A DNA stretch of 64,000 nucleotides from Aplysia californica (GCF_000002075.1 NW_004797935.1:286929-350928), one strand, 5' to 3'; counted from the first letter of the stretch, positions 13,201-33,707 are shown. Numbers and translations: made by a program. Notes: generated by a model from the sequence alone, not told the origin.

Positions 13201-16200
13201 TCTTTTACTAAAAAACGCATTGTATAGTTTTACTTAAATCCGGTAGACTGCTGTCTATTCCTCTCAAACCTTTTTAATCTACATTTGAGCACGTTGTTGA
13301 AGGCCACCAGTGCTGGGTCCTACTTCTTTTCTTTCTGTTACTTCTGTCTTTCTTGCTTTTTCCAAGTTCTAAATGACTGTTATTGTGCTTCCTTTTGCTC
13401 AACCTTACTCAATCTAAAACTTGTACTAAAATATTGCCTATTTTTGTCCTCTACAATGGATGGTCATCTTACACAGGTAAGACTGCTCTTACAGCCACCT
13501 GTATATATTTTTAAGCCTTATTTTTGTCTATCTCCAAAATTTGTGAATCGTAGTTTTTTGTTAATTTTTTTCAAACGTATTTTTTATCATGGAAACTATT
13601 TATATAGCGTTTGTTAGCGAGAGAAATATTTGTCATTATTTTCTGTTCTTTTTTTCATTCCTTCTAGGCTCGAGCCAGGCGTGCGGAGCTGATGCAACAT
13701 CATGAACTTTTGTCTCGCATGGAGCTCAAAGCCAAACGTTTGAAACGTATCAAAAGTAAAAGGTACGTACAATGAAACCTACTCTAATGGCTACCTGTTT
13801 AAGACAAGCATCTGTACTAATGTCTACTTCCCATATCCTCCCTTGCATTATTTTTTTTTGGCGGGCACCTGGTCTAAGACAACCAGTTTTCTGCTCGAAA
13901 ATGAGTAGCTGTCTCAGAATATTTTGGTGTGGTATTACAACCAGTGGTGGCAGAGGTTTGAGAGTGGATGGTTATCGGGTCGTCTGTTGTGGTTTGGTTC
14001 TTCTTTCCTATCAGAAGATTGTCCTTATCTTTCCTCCCTTTTTTAAAAACTCTTTATTATTAACACCTCAAATCTTTGGCACTCATATGACCTAATTGTG
14101 TTGCAGTGCCGAAGCTAAAAGTAAAACTATGAGGTTTGAGTAACTGCGCTGTTCTTTTTTATTCTATTGAGTCAAGTGAGCTACATTTTCTGAGAATCTC
14201 TCAAATATTTTCACTCTATTCTAGTCAGCTCTCTAGTTAATGTAATTTTTGTTTGTTTTGTTCTCAATTTGTGAGAATTGGGAAAGGGGGGGGTTCTCTT
14301 TCAGACTTTGATGGCAAATAAGGTTGGCCTTTTCAGGGGGGTTTTCGACAGTGGTTAGTATTGGGCAGACCTGTCTATAACGGCCACTCATTATTAAGGA
14401 GAAAAATGTCCGTATAACATAGGCAGGACTGATCAAAATGAAGAAAGCAAACCATTCCCGTATTGAGGTCCAAACCGGGGCTGATCTCGGGCTTTGCACT
14501 GCCGTAAGGCAAATTCAAAAGAGGTTTTATTTTCTTTTGAAAAAATAGGGTGGGTAGTGTAAGAATTTTTTTTGTTGGTTTTTTTTTTTTTTTTACGTTG
14601 GTTAGCCTTTTTTTGTTGCTGATTTTGTGCAAGGGCAAAATAAACAGAATATTTTGTAAGACGATGAAGACCGAGTATGTATGGTAAAACAAACACACGG
14701 GTAGCCACCACTCGGAAAACGAGCGACGCTTCTGTTGCAAGTTCACGTTAACGCCTATTGTTACTTTGTTACAGATTATTTTAATTTTGCCGAATTTTGA
14801 TTGGCACCATTTTGACAAAGGATGCTTTTTCAAATCGTTCCCTAGGTATCGTAAAATACTACGCAAGGAGAAAGAGGCAGTTGACAAAAAAGAGCTGGAA
14901 CAGCTGCGGCACACAGACCCAGAAGCGTTTATGGAGAGAATGGAACAGCTGGAGAGGGCTCGCATGGAGGTGAGACAAGCTCTTTTTGTCTTGTTAGTCA
15001 AGTGGAAACGAAACCTGTGTTCATTGTTGGTAGAAAATTTACCGTGTAATGACTCTTTTTATCTGTCATGTAAAGACTCTTCAGTGACTTTTTTCTGGAT
15101 TCCACATGGGTGACTGCCATGCCCAGGGATTTTGGATAAAATAGCAATGACTATCCTATGTTGTAGGGAAAGTTAATTACAAAGTCAAGTCTCTTTGTCA
15201 GTTTGTGTAGCCTCACATCTGCATGAAATTGTCCAGATTCTGCTCAACTTTGGGGTAATCCTTGCATAGTATAAAAAGTCTCGATACAAGATGTAATAAA
15301 CAATATGATCCATCAATTTTTTGTCCCAGTGCATGCATTTCCTCATTAGTCTGAAACATTCAGAGTTTTTTTCCTGTACCCAATTGGCACCACTCATAAT
15401 AATTCTGTTGTCTACAGCACATTCGCTCCCTGAGTCTATGGCTGTCACTTTTTATTTTTTATTTTCACAGGAGCGTCTCACTCTCAAGCACAGAGGAGGA
15501 GGCAAATTCTCAAGGCTACATAAAGCTTACAGCAAATTTGATGATAAGGTATGGCATATTTTGTTTGTATGAATCGTCATGAGCAGAACACTAATGTCCA
15601 AGTCTTTTTCTTTCTATTTTGGAGAAAATATTACTGTGAACTTCGAACATGTTGCAGAAGTTCATGTTGTACAGCTTGCAAATTTCCACTTATATCTTAT
15701 ATTCTTCTTATTTAAAGCACTTAGATATTGTTATTGTTGGAAGGGAATGTAAGGAATTGATCCTTCAATCTAAGAGATTATAGTAATCCCTCAATGTAGG
15801 GATTTTAATAACCCATTTATCTAGGGGAAATAATCCCTTAAATTCACTTTCAACAACACTATCCGAATGCTGTAGATAGAAGCTGAATCTTTTAATGTAC
15901 AAAAAATGGAATGCATAATGTTTTCTTTTCACTTTGATGTTTGGTAACAGAACTGTGTATATGCCTGTACGAGGCCCCACATTAACTGTATGTAAAATCT
16001 TTAAATCTTTAGTGCTTTGCTTCCTTCTTTCTTTTTTTTTTGTGTCCCCCCTTGTTGTTAACCTTTGTACAATTTTTCTGTCCTCCAGACACGGACCGCT
16101 GTACAAGACATGCTGCAGAAGAGCAAGGAATTGACAAAGAAGACGCATGGGGACTCAAGCAGTGATGATGAGGAAGAGGAGGAGGAGAAGAAGAAAAAGG

Positions 16201-19200
16201 ATGAAGAATCTGCGAAAGCCAACGACAGTGATGAAGACACGGGGGTGTCGAACCAGAGAGCCATGAGTGTTGGGAAGTCTGTAAGTAAACTGGCTGGTGG
16301 CTGGCTGGATGGTCCGACAAAGTTTGTCTACACTCAGAAGGAGGCAGCCTCCCAGAACGCAGCGAGCGGTGCAGATGAGGTCAAAGGTCATAGAGAAGTG
16401 GTTGAAGGTCAGGGCGCTCCTCCCAGTTCGTCAGAAGATGGTAAACTTGGCAATTCTTCCCAGAAAGTGCTTCCTGATGTCAACGGTCTTGACTCGGAAG
16501 ACGAGACTGGTCTTGCGGAGAAGCCAACGACAGAGAAGAAAGTTGTCAGCAAAAAGAAAAGATCAGCAGCAGAAATGGCTGGCTCGGCAGATAGTGAAGA
16601 TCCTCTTGCGTCCATCTCGACTACCACTGAGGAGGTTGTTGTGGAAAAGAGTTTGTCAGAGGAGCCAAAGAGCAAGAAGAGGAAAAAAAACAAAAAGAAA
16701 AAAGGAAAAGAGGGGGCTGGTGAGGAAGTGAGCGAGGGTGCCGCAGATAAACCTGTGCGGGAGACGACGCTGCAGGCGATGGGTGACGACGAGAGGGAGA
16801 AAGAAATGGAGGAGGAGGAGGAAGACGATGGCGAGGGCAGCATGAAGGTCTCGATGGAAGAGCTGTTTCAAGACGAGGACTTCTTGGAAGAGTTTGCAAA
16901 GGACAAGGCGGAGCTGGAGGCGAAGAGCAGGCCCAAGGTGGAGGACACGACGCTGCCAGGTTGGGGGGCGTGGGCCGGGCCCGACTACAAAGAAATGCCG
17001 AAGAAGAAAGCTGGGAACAAGAAAAGGTAAGTTGGGTTTGGTTGGGTTTTTATTATTTATTTTTTTTAGACCTGCCGAGTGCTCCCATAAAATCGGAGCC
17101 CTCCGATTTTTAATTAATTTTTTTTTAAATCTGGAAGAGCCTGGATTGGATTTGCATGAAATCTTTTTTTTTTCCCTGAATTCCGTTTCCATTGGTTGTG
17201 TGCAACTTATGAAAATGGTGTGGAAATATACATCTGTTTTCACATATTTACAATATACTTTTATTGGGCTTAGTCGGTTCATAATGTAATCTAAATCTAC
17301 TGGGGTTTTGGAGACTCTGATTTAAAAAAAAAAAATTTTTTAATACACATAACTCCAGATTTTATAGGGAGGATTCTGAGGGAAACTGAAATTTTTGTTC
17401 ATGGGGGAGTTGGCAGATCTTTTCTTTTTTTTTGCCCACTATCTTGTATGTAATATCAAACAAAGCAGAACAAAGCTGGGAGCAAGAAAAAGTAAGGGGG
17501 GGGGGGGGGGGGTGTTTTGACACACTATCATCTTAGGAGAGAAAAGGTTGGAAAACAGAAAAGTAAGCTGGCTTGTGGGTTTACTTTTTTGACACCAACC
17601 TGTGTGTCAAATCGAATGCAGAAGAGAAAAATCTGAGGGGGGGGGGGGGGGTTGCCAGCGTTCTGTTTCAAATCATGTTCTATTCTAGATTAGGGTGGTT
17701 GGAAGTGGTTTAACAAACTATTTGTGTCCTGGGATAGTATTTACTCACGACAATGTAGTTTCAGCTCTTTTTTTTAAGCTGTTTTTACTTACAGAGTCCT
17801 CTTGGGTTGTAGGGTTTTCACTGCGTTATGTGACATTTTAATGGAGGTCCAACAGACTGACCGGCAGTGACCTTTTAGTACGCATTTGTTTTACATGTTT
17901 TTTTTGGTCAAAAAATGCCCTTTGTAGTGGTAATTTTTTTTAGAGGCTCCTTTTCTTTTCTTTCGCGTACTGCATTTAACATTTGTGTTTGTAGATAGTG
18001 CAACGTTGTAGAACAAATCCAAGGAATAAATTTTGCTACATGGTCAAAATGCAGTCAAACCTGTCATCATGCCCCTATCCTAGCGGGTTTTTTTGGGGGG
18101 GGTTGCTTTTTTTTAACATTATAATGACAATGTAAGATGGCCACTCTTTAAGACAACCACTTTTCTACTTGACAATGAGTGGCTGTCTTGGACAGTTTCA
18201 AATGTAGAAAAAGGAGCCTTTTTTAAATTTATTTATTTTTCATAAATAGTGCTTGAGCAGTGTCTGTCATCTTGAAGCCAACTATAATGCCATGATTTCT
18301 GTTTTTCAGACCTCCAAAGAAAGTGGACAAACAGCCTTTTGTGTGGCTGAACCCGAGCAGAGACGAAGGGATCAGAAAGCTGCAGGTGAGCACACAACTT
18401 TTCCTAGCACTCTTCATGTGCTGCATGTGTTTTAGTTTAGTTTTAGTCAGAGTTGTACAGCACTTGTAACTCAAATAGATCATGAAAGTACCAAAGATTG
18501 GAGATATTACGAGAGAGTCACATACAAAGAAAAGATGGGAGGACGTGTTTGCGTCCATCTTTTGACACAGTTTGGTCAGTTTCTGTGTGCTAGAAGCAAA
18601 GATCGTACATAACAAGATAATTCACTTGGCCAAAAAAGCGTCTACGGAAGTCCACGCCTTGGCTCAGATGTCGCTGCAGTCTTTGTTTTGGAGCTCTCTT
18701 GTTTTTCCAGAAGAAGAATAGGAATAGCATCCCTTTGCCCATCAGCTGTTCCGGTTCACTCACTGCGGAGTTTTGGGTGTATTTTATTTTAGTGACCTCT
18801 CACTTCTCATTCTAAAGCCAAAAAAATTAAACGAAGAAAACAGTCACTCCTTCCCCCTGAAGAGGATTTTGTCATTTAAAAAGGCGTTATTCCGAAATTT
18901 TAATTATAATTTATACAAAAACTTTTTTAGTTTCACCTTGATTGTTTTCCACACAAGAAGGGTAAGGGTTCGCAGAGCGGGCGCTTTTTCCAAGAGGGCA
19001 CCCCTCGGATTTTGAGAACACTATTTTAATTGTTCAAAGAGAGGAGTGAACCATCTTGTTATACAGAATCTTTGTTGGAAGTGAGCGATTTGTTGGTGCT
19101 CTTGTGTTGTCTGCTTTGCTTTTGTCAATGTTCCTTTTGTCCTAAACTTTTCCCTACCTGCGCCTGTGGTGTAGCGGTTAGACGATTTGCTGTCGCTCGC

Positions 19201-20128
19201 AGGAGACTCGAGTTTGATTCCAGAGTGAGGAGAAATCTTTATCAAGTATCTAGGTCTTCCTGCTGGGATGTTGTATCCCTCGTAGCCCAGGTTGGCCCTG
19301 GCAGGCAGGGTGGGGAGCCTATCTCTTAAATACTTTAATGATCTGAATTGTGTCGATTTGGGTGCCAAAAAATTTCTTACGTTCTCTTTGTTTCTTTTTT
19401 GGAGGAGTAGTATTTTCATTTTCAGCTTTCTCGGTTGGAAAAATCACCATGAAAATAGATGAATTTTTAAAAAAAATTAAAAGTAATACAGGAGACGATT
19501 GAGAAATTAAAGTGGGTAATTAATTAAAAATAATCTGTCACCAGGAATTTTCATCATCGCTCCAGCCTTTTGTGATTGCAAATTTGATTTTCTTCGGTTT
19601 AGCTGGGTTTTCTGTTCTGAGAAGTTACTCAAATGAGGGATTTTTTTCTTTTGGCTTACCCCTTTCCCCCCCCCCCCCCCCCCTTCCCCCCCCCCCACCG
19701 ATGAATCGTCTTCGGTTTAAGCAGACTCACCTGTATTTGTGTGTGTGTGTGTGTGAGTTATTGTTTGAAGGTTTTTTTCCTTGTTTTTTCTCTTTCTAAA
19801 TATTGATTTGTTGTTGTTCCTGTTTTTCCAGCCCAAAAAGGTTCCATTCCCATACCAGTCGGTAACGCAGTACGAGGCCTCCCTCCGCCAGCCGGTGTCG
19901 CGAGGCCTAGTCCGAGAGACGGCCACAAAGCTACTGACCAAACCGGCCGTGGTCACCAAACTGGGCCACATCATCAAGGCCATCGACAAGGAGGATTACT
20001 TTGAAAAGAAGTCCACTATAGAGGCGGACGACGAGGACAAGAATTTCGGCGTGGCTGCTGCCAAGGAAGGCGGGGCAAAGAGGGGCAGTGCGGGGAAACA
20101 GAACAACAAACGACGCAGCTTGAGATAA
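1290..20128 (+). CDS. UTP14: UTP14, U3 snoRNA-associated SSU-processome protein, 13 coding exons
   Basis: Utp14 is a nucleolar SSU-processome protein needed for 18S rRNA maturation; in yeast it activates the helicase Dhr1. Coding exons: 1290-1322, 6901-6995, 7567-7637, 9109-9203, 9699-9776, 10875-10949, 12519-12641, 13668-13762, 14846-14969, 15471-15548, 16089-17026, 18310-18385 and 19832-20128 (TAA). All junctions are GT-AG and keep phase, giving about 725 residues (human UTP14A has 771). Family landmarks seen are KWDPVV (exon 5), RTPLEQEL (exon 7), the basic stretch in exons 8-9, KHRGGGKFSR (exon 10), an acidic/lysine-rich middle, LPGWGAWAGP near residue 578, and a C-terminal block with VPFPYQS and VVTKLGHIIKAI. 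Exon 1 encodes only MAHMADEDIGM; a second ATG at 1299 has a better context, so the true start could be either. Large introns hold most of the repeats. Confidence 0.93.
1429..2132. repeat. Cluster of TCTAGATCTAGA-type palindromic hexamer repeats
   Basis: Runs built from AGATCT and TCTAGA, each its own reverse complement, recur at about 1430-1495, 1810-1835, 1930-2000 and 2105-2132. Further short runs occur at 2641-2670, 6372-6390, 51325-51345, 51530-51560 and 54795-54810. Confidence 0.8.
1600..1878. mobile_element. MITE-like element with 23-bp perfect terminal inverted repeats
   Basis: The left end 1600-1622 (GCTTTTTCGGTAGTTCCCAC...) is the exact reverse complement of 1856-1878. Similarity continues imperfectly about 10 bases outward. 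Inside are two G6-C6 hairpins: 1665-1688, and a perfect 24-bp palindrome at 1713-1736. No coding capacity; no clear target duplication. Confidence 0.6.
3422..4836 (+). repeat. 203-bp tandem repeat array, about 7 copies
   Basis: Units start near 3422, 3618, 3821, 4024, 4227, 4430 and 4633 at CCCCGCACACAGTAAACAAA. The spacing is exactly 203 bp from 3618 on. Units from 3821 to 4632 are almost identical; the first and last are diverged, as expected when the centre of an array is homogenised. No open reading frame. Confidence 0.93.
6004..6536. mobile_element. Mariner/Tigger-like MITE with ~45-bp inverted termini
   Basis: The left end CAGACCCGGTAGG... is inverted at the right end ...CTACCGGGTCTG, with similarity extending to GTTTCAG about 45 bases in. 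TA dinucleotides flank both ends (6002-6003 and 6537-6538). It contains a (GA)n tract near 6230-6256 and no transposase. Confidence 0.6.
6597..6632 (+). repeat. (CA)n-(CG)n microsatellite
   Basis: Alternating CA then CG dinucleotides, next to the right end of the long composite repeat. Confidence 0.9.
7931..8075 (+). mobile_element. tRNA-derived SINE, internally shortened
   Basis: The head GGCTCTCGTGGTCTACGGG and a box B-like GGCTCGAAACTTG match the SINE at 33205. The tail GCGAGCGCCGTAAAAC is the shared 3' end. It sits in UTP14 intron 3. Confidence 0.6.
9486..9660 (+). mobile_element. SINE family A copy
   Basis: About 175 bp containing GGTGCTCTGGTGTGGTTTGC, a CCTTATCTCTCCTC block and the 3' tail ending in TATGACC...TTGCAAATGCC and A-rich (TAAAACT) units. 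The same arrangement recurs at least ten times in the window. Confidence 0.75.
9848..9962 (+). repeat. (TTC)n passing into (TTCCTC)n microsatellite
   Basis: Pyrimidine repeat in UTP14 intron 5. Long apparent reading frames here are only homopolymers. Confidence 0.95.
10236..10401 (+). mobile_element. SINE family A copy
   Basis: GTGGGTGGTTGGCGGATGC start, CTTCTTTCCTATCAAACAT body, and GGCACTTATATGACC tail with AAAAC-rich end. Confidence 0.75.
10665..10830 (+). mobile_element. SINE family A copy
   Basis: GTGGGTGGTTGGCAGGTGC start and a tail ending CTGTAAAACTCTAACTAAAA. Lies just upstream of UTP14 exon 6. Confidence 0.75.
11349..11782. mobile_element. hAT-type MITE with 8-bp target site duplication
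   Basis: It starts CAGAGCTGTT and ends AACAAGCTCTG, and is flanked on both sides by CTCTTACC (11341-11348 and 11783-11790). The body is packed with AAGTAC/GTACTT motifs in both orientations. 8-bp duplications and CAG-starting termini are typical of hAT elements. It has no transposase. Confidence 0.82.
12063..12462 (+). mobile_element. SINE family A copy interrupted by a piggyBac-like MITE
   Basis: The SINE starts GTGGGTGGTTTGCCGG. It is split after AAGTGCC by a 209-bp insertion at TTAA and resumes with an A-rich TAAAACTAAG tail. Confidence 0.65.
12228..12436. mobile_element. piggyBac-like MITE (copy 1)
   Basis: Bounded by TTAA on both sides. Ends are CCCTATCCATACG and, inverted and imperfect, ...GATAGGG. 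A second copy lies at 20590-20831. TTAA targets with short CCC-starting termini are typical of piggyBac elements. Confidence 0.7.
13963..14128 (+). mobile_element. SINE family A copy
   Basis: GTGGATGGTTATCGGG start, TTCTTTCCTATCAGAAGAT body, GGCACTCATATGACC tail. Lies in UTP14 intron 8. Confidence 0.65.
15734..15858. mobile_element. Small MITE-like inverted repeat
   Basis: TTGTTGGAAGGGAATGTAAGG near the left end is imperfectly inverted near the right end (CCTTAAATTCACTTTCAACA). About 125 bp in UTP14 intron 10; no clear duplication. Confidence 0.4.
16089..17026 (+). CDS. UTP14: UTP14 exon 11, large acidic/basic exon
   Basis: This 938-base exon encodes about 312 residues, over 40 percent of the protein. 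It begins with TRTAVQDMLQKSKELTKK, equivalent to the conserved RQAMQEQLSKNKELTQK region of human UTP14A. It continues with low-complexity Glu/Asp/Ser tracts and a Lys-rich patch (SKKRKKNKKKKGK) that is a plausible nuclear or nucleolar localisation signal. It ends with the conserved FAKDKAELEA and LPGWGAWAGP motifs. The donor after AAGAAAAG is GTAAGT. Confidence 0.93.
19151..19350 (+). mobile_element. tRNA-derived SINE family C
   Basis: It begins GCCTGTGGTGTAGCGGTTAG (box A-like), then GAGTTTGATTCCAG (box B-like), followed by a body with CCAGGTTGGCCCTGGCAGG. Related body sequence occurs inverted at 44403-44598 and degenerate at about 10480-10620. Confidence 0.6.
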
Positions 20129-20355
20129 CCACCGATTTTGGGGAGGGGGTTCGGGTCTACATGTGGGTGGGGGAGAGAGGAAGTGAAAGCTGCCTTTTTT
20201 TTCTTTTTTTTTTTTTTTTTCTTTTTTTTTCGTAATGTATGTGTGACAGGAAAGAGATGGGAGAATTGTGTGGATGGAAGAGAAAGTGAAAGGAGTGAAA
20301 ATGCATGAGAAGAAGACGGACGGAAAGAGAGATGATGAATTAAGCGCCTTTTCTT

Positions 20356-20500
20356 AATAAAGTGAGCTTTCTTTGACGTGAAAGGAGATGATGTGAAAGG
20401 GAGAGAAACAGGGAGTGATGATGAAAGAGGTCTGTGTTATGTCTGCCACTGTTAAAGATTATATTATGATGGTAGGTCATACAAACTTATGGTAAATAAA
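20356..20500 (+). promoter_or_regulatory. candidate UTP14 polyadenylation signals
   Basis: Two AATAAA hexamers lie 228 and 367 bases past the UTP14 stop codon, at 20356-20361 and 20495-20500. The second is followed by a T-rich stretch from about 20518, as expected downstream of a cleavage site. Which one is used cannot be told from sequence. Confidence 0.5.
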
Positions 20501-20589
20501 AGTTTGCAATTGCCTAATTTTTTTGTTTTTTTTATTTTTTATTTCCAGTACAAGTATATGAAGCTACGCTGTTACCACATTGTCAGCTA

Positions 20590-20831
20590 TTAACCCTATC
20601 CATACGCCCTGGGGTCATTTTGTACCGCCCGGGTTGTATTCTTCACATTTTAGAATACTTCTAGTGCGAAGATCTCTTTGAAACTTTCAGTATTTCTGAA
20701 AAAATCATTTTGACAGACTGCTATGCAAAGCATACGGATCGGATTACGAGCAAATTTCCTCTTTGGAAAGTGGTCGCACAGAGTTCCCCACGTCGTATGG
20801 ATACGTAAACACGACGTATGGATGGGGTTAA
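20590..20831. mobile_element. piggyBac-like MITE (copy 2)
   Basis: TTAA at both ends, CCCTATCCATACG at the left and inverted CGTATGGATGGGG at the right. About 242 bp, just downstream of the UTP14 polyadenylation region. Confidence 0.7.
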
Positions 20832-22731
20832 ATGTTTCTTTCTGAAACAAAGTAGAATGAGAACACAGTCTTGTTCAAATTATTTTTTACTGACTGAAAT
20901 GAAACTCCCAAAACATCAAACAACAGGCAATGTCATAATACAAATTGAACTAATAACTCATCAGGTAGTTTCATTGTGAACCATGCAAATAATATTAATA
21001 AATTACGTCCTTGGTATTATATTCCATTTAAAAAACACCAATGGCCTAGGGCAAAATTCATCTAAATGTCAAGACAAGACAAACTTGTGACAGGAGAATT
21101 TTAAAAAAAAATCTTTTTCCAAACATAGCACAGGAACAAAGATGCTTTGATCCCATGACTGTTTGATACACAAGTATAATTAGATTAGCAACTGGGATAA
21201 AAACAGAAACAATGCAAAATTGGGTTTCCGTTCCTTGCTGTTTCATGTATAAAATCATCAAAGTGAATTCAAGAGTTAAGAGCGTGTAATCTGTTGCTTG
21301 CACTGCATGCTTCCTTGGAAGCCTAGCATGTTTCTGAGTGTTCTTGCTAGGGTAATAATAGTTGTAAAGCACAAAGAGCATGCTTTAGAGCGTTGATATA
21401 CACTATATAAATGCAACTGTTACGGTATCGTTATAAAATTATTATTTCATTTTGGCCTACACGAATGTTCAGCAAATTAATAAATCTCGTGGCTGAGATA
21501 TAACTGTTACAGTGCAAAATGGAATTTTTGTGCCGTTTCAGACGCTGGATTGGAAAAGTAAGTAAAGTAAAGTACTGTTTCAAACACAAAAGCATCAGAG
21601 AGAAATCAGAGTTCGATGTTTTTGTGCCCAAGGCCATCCATAAAAAATTTCAAAATATCATTGATCAATAATCGTCCAAATATCCTCTAGCTCAGATTAA
21701 TCGCCACAATGTCATGACTTTTTTTTCCGGAGAGAAGTGACCATGTTGCTTCAAGGTAAACCACTTGTCATGATTTACGCTGTGTCAGCTCCACTTCTTT
21801 GCCGTCATAATTTCTGTTTGATGGAAAGAAAAAGCAAACAAGATTCTTGTCAAACAGGTTTCTAAAATAAAATTAATACTTTTTTGTCATGTGAAACATG
21901 TCGCAGACTAATTCTTTTTTCTTTAACTGCTGTGGGATCATTGTCTCTGTATTGATTAAATATTTCTCCAGTTTAAAACACACAAGTGGAGCTCTTAGTA
22001 GGCACTTTTGTAAAAACATTTTTTAAAATGTTTTAAATCAAATTGATTACATTAAAAGCCTTTGTGACTTTATGAATTTCCCATTTCTGAAATAACAAAA
22101 TTGGAGACATCAAAATCAACAAAGTGTTGCTGAATCAAATTCAGTTTCTCTTTCTTGGTGTATACCTCTGTGATACTCTGTCTCGTATGCCTTCTTCTAT
22201 CTGTCCAGTGAAAGGAAGACCTTGCTCCTCAAAGACTCGACATATAGACTAGACTTTAGACCCTATAACTCAACTTGTGTCTTGTGTACGACGCAAGGAA
22301 ACAGCAAAAACACACAGTCACATACATAGTACATTGTAGATAGCTGCCAACTTTTCAAAACTAAAAAACAGACAACCCACATGGCACATCAAGATGGTGG
22401 AGTGGGTGGTTGGTGGGTGCTCTGGTGTGGTTTGCTTCTTCTTTCCTATACATCTATCGTCCTTACCTCCCCTGCTTTTTTTAATGTTTGTTACTCACTT
22501 GTAACACCTCCAATCTTCTGGCGCTCATATGACCTTATGCAGTTGCAAGCGCCGTAAAACCTCTACTAAAACTAAAACTAAAACTAAAACTGAACAAGAC
22601 AGTGGGCATTGGCCAAGTAACCACCTTCTCAACCCCTTCATACAATTTCCTGCATTTAGTAAATTCAATATTACTAACAAATTTACAGAGGGAGATCAAA
22701 GCAAAAAAAAGCTGCTTGTACACACAACAAC
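20832..22731. other. Tail-to-tail spacer between UTP14 and gene 2
   Basis: AT-rich and without coding potential that I can support. It contains a SINE family B 3'-end fragment (about 21333-21440, with GAGCATGCTTTAGAGCG) and a SINE family A copy at 22402-22591. The 3' UTR of gene 2 must lie here, but no clear minus-strand AATAAA near the stop was found. Confidence 0.6.
22402..22591 (+). mobile_element. SINE family A copy with (ACTAAA)n tail
   Basis: GTGGGTGGTTGGTGGGTGC start, and a tail CATATGACCTTATGCAGTTG followed by five ACTAAA units. Ends about 140 bp from the stop codon of gene 2, in its downstream flank. Confidence 0.75.
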
Positions 22732-32027
<9,296 letters not shown>

Positions 32028-33204
32028 GTTGCTAGCCGAACTCTGACCCTAGGAAGATATGGACAAAGGACACGAACTCTGGTATAAAATTATACAATTT
32101 ATCAGTTATGCCCCTTCGGGTCGCAGCCACACCCCCGTTGCCTGCCTCTCGCTGTCTTGTATACCTTGACGACTACCAGTCAGCACCAACAGACAAACGT
32201 TAGATTTGTACATGTATATATAGAATCTATGCATTTGTATTCGCATATACTCCTTGATAGAAATCAGAATACAAGTACTTTATATTGGGTTCTTGTACTG
32301 CCTTGCTTCTATGAGCATCTGTTAGGAATTAAACGTCGGCACGATTTGCAGAGTCGTGTACGTAGCCTACTGTAGACTGTAGATCTATGGCATGGCATTT
32401 CATCTACGGTTAGATCCAGAGATCTAGGCCTAATTGTCCTTCGACGAACAAAAATGGTAAATTAAAATACAAGTATTAAATACATTGCGCAAAAAAACCC
32501 AACCACAACTGCAGTTACGTATGATATCTCCAGAAGGCACTCCAAAGGGTATACCGATATATTTTCAGAGGCGTATCCACGATACATTTGAAAGGGGTCA
32601 AGTGAAAAACAGGCAAAGCCGTACCGTCACATTAACCCAATAACAACCAACGTAGCCTGTTTTTCACTTTTTATTACGGACTTGGCTTGTTCTTTTAATT
32701 CGATTTGCTTTCATGAAAATACAAGTAGTCAACGACTTAGGTGTTCTGGGTGTTTGTTTGTTTATTTGTTTGTTTTTTGTTGTTGTTGTTGTTTGTGTTT
32801 TTTGGCGGGGGCGGGGGTTTGTTTGTTTTTGTTACTTGTTTTTTGTTTTGTTTTTTTACTTGACTGACATGCAGTACTTTAATTGACTTTTTCACTCATG
32901 AGTACCTTATGACTTTTTTACTGGAATTCCTTCATCTTTGTGACAAAGAAATCCCACATTCAATAGGACATCTAAAACTGTTATTCGGGACACAATTGAA
33001 TGACTTATTTTCGTTTGTAGTCTGGAAATTTAAACCAAATCTACATAACTGAATTCACCGTTGTAATTATTTTTCTGTAGGCTTACACGTGGTATGAATG
33101 AAAGGCGATTAAATTTTGTATATTCTAATCTAAGTAGTCTATGATACGAATAAATAAGTAATGGCCAGTATTCCCTTGACAATAGAATAAACATTTAGTG
33201 AGGG
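32028..33204. other. Upstream flank of gene 2
   Basis: The promoter of gene 2 should lie in the first few hundred bases. No TATA box or coding region could be supported; a (TTTG/TTG)n-rich stretch lies at about 32750-32860. Confidence 0.45.
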
Positions 33205-33707
33205 GGCTCTCATGGCCTAGAGATTAAGGTGTTCGCCTCTCATTCAAAGATCCCGGGTTTGAATCCGGGTAGCAACGGAAAAATATTCTAGCTTCTCTAA
33301 AATTGTCTCCTTTCACCTCCTTTTCTGCTCGAGATCTCTAGCAATGTTCTGTCGTCTGCTTTCGTCTTCACTTTCTGCCTCCACTCCTCATAACCTCCAA
33401 TTATTGCCCTTTCCTCTGCACTCTACTGCTTCTCCTTGGCTTTGTCTTACTGCTGTCTTTCAGCCACACCCCCTGATCTTCTGGTAGGAAAGATCTACAC
33501 ATAGCCTTCTCGGACAAGGGTGAAAAATCACGGGGGTCCAATGAGCAAGTTGCGCACTTTAAAGAACCCTTGGTCGTCCAAAATCGATAAGAGTAGGCTT
33601 CGGCCGCCACCCGGGAAAAATTCAAAATTTCGTACCAACTGAAAATGTTTAGTATGTCCCGCACGCTCATATATGACCTTATGCAGTTGCGAGCGCAGTA
33701 AAAACAC
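33205..33707 (+). mobile_element. Long tRNA-derived SINE with complete head and tail
   Basis: The head GGGGCTCTCATGGCCTAGAG carries box A, and GGGTTTGAATCCGGG carries box B. A ~400-bp pyrimidine-rich body follows, then the tail CATATATGACCTTATGCAG with AGCGCAGTAAAAAC. The tail is the same as in SINE family A, which lacks this head. A minus-strand copy is at 40661-40980. Confidence 0.78.

Noticed and set aside
16155-17282. Long open frames on the minus strand and in other frames across UTP14 exon 11.
   Set aside because: These are shadows of the acidic, repetitive coding exon, rich in homopolymer Ser, Phe or Pro.
33225-33290. tRNA-like sequence with box A and box B.
   Set aside because: It is the head of a SINE: it lacks a convincing cloverleaf 3' arm and is followed by the SINE body and tail. 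The same holds for the heads at 19151, 29341, 43187 and 56779.
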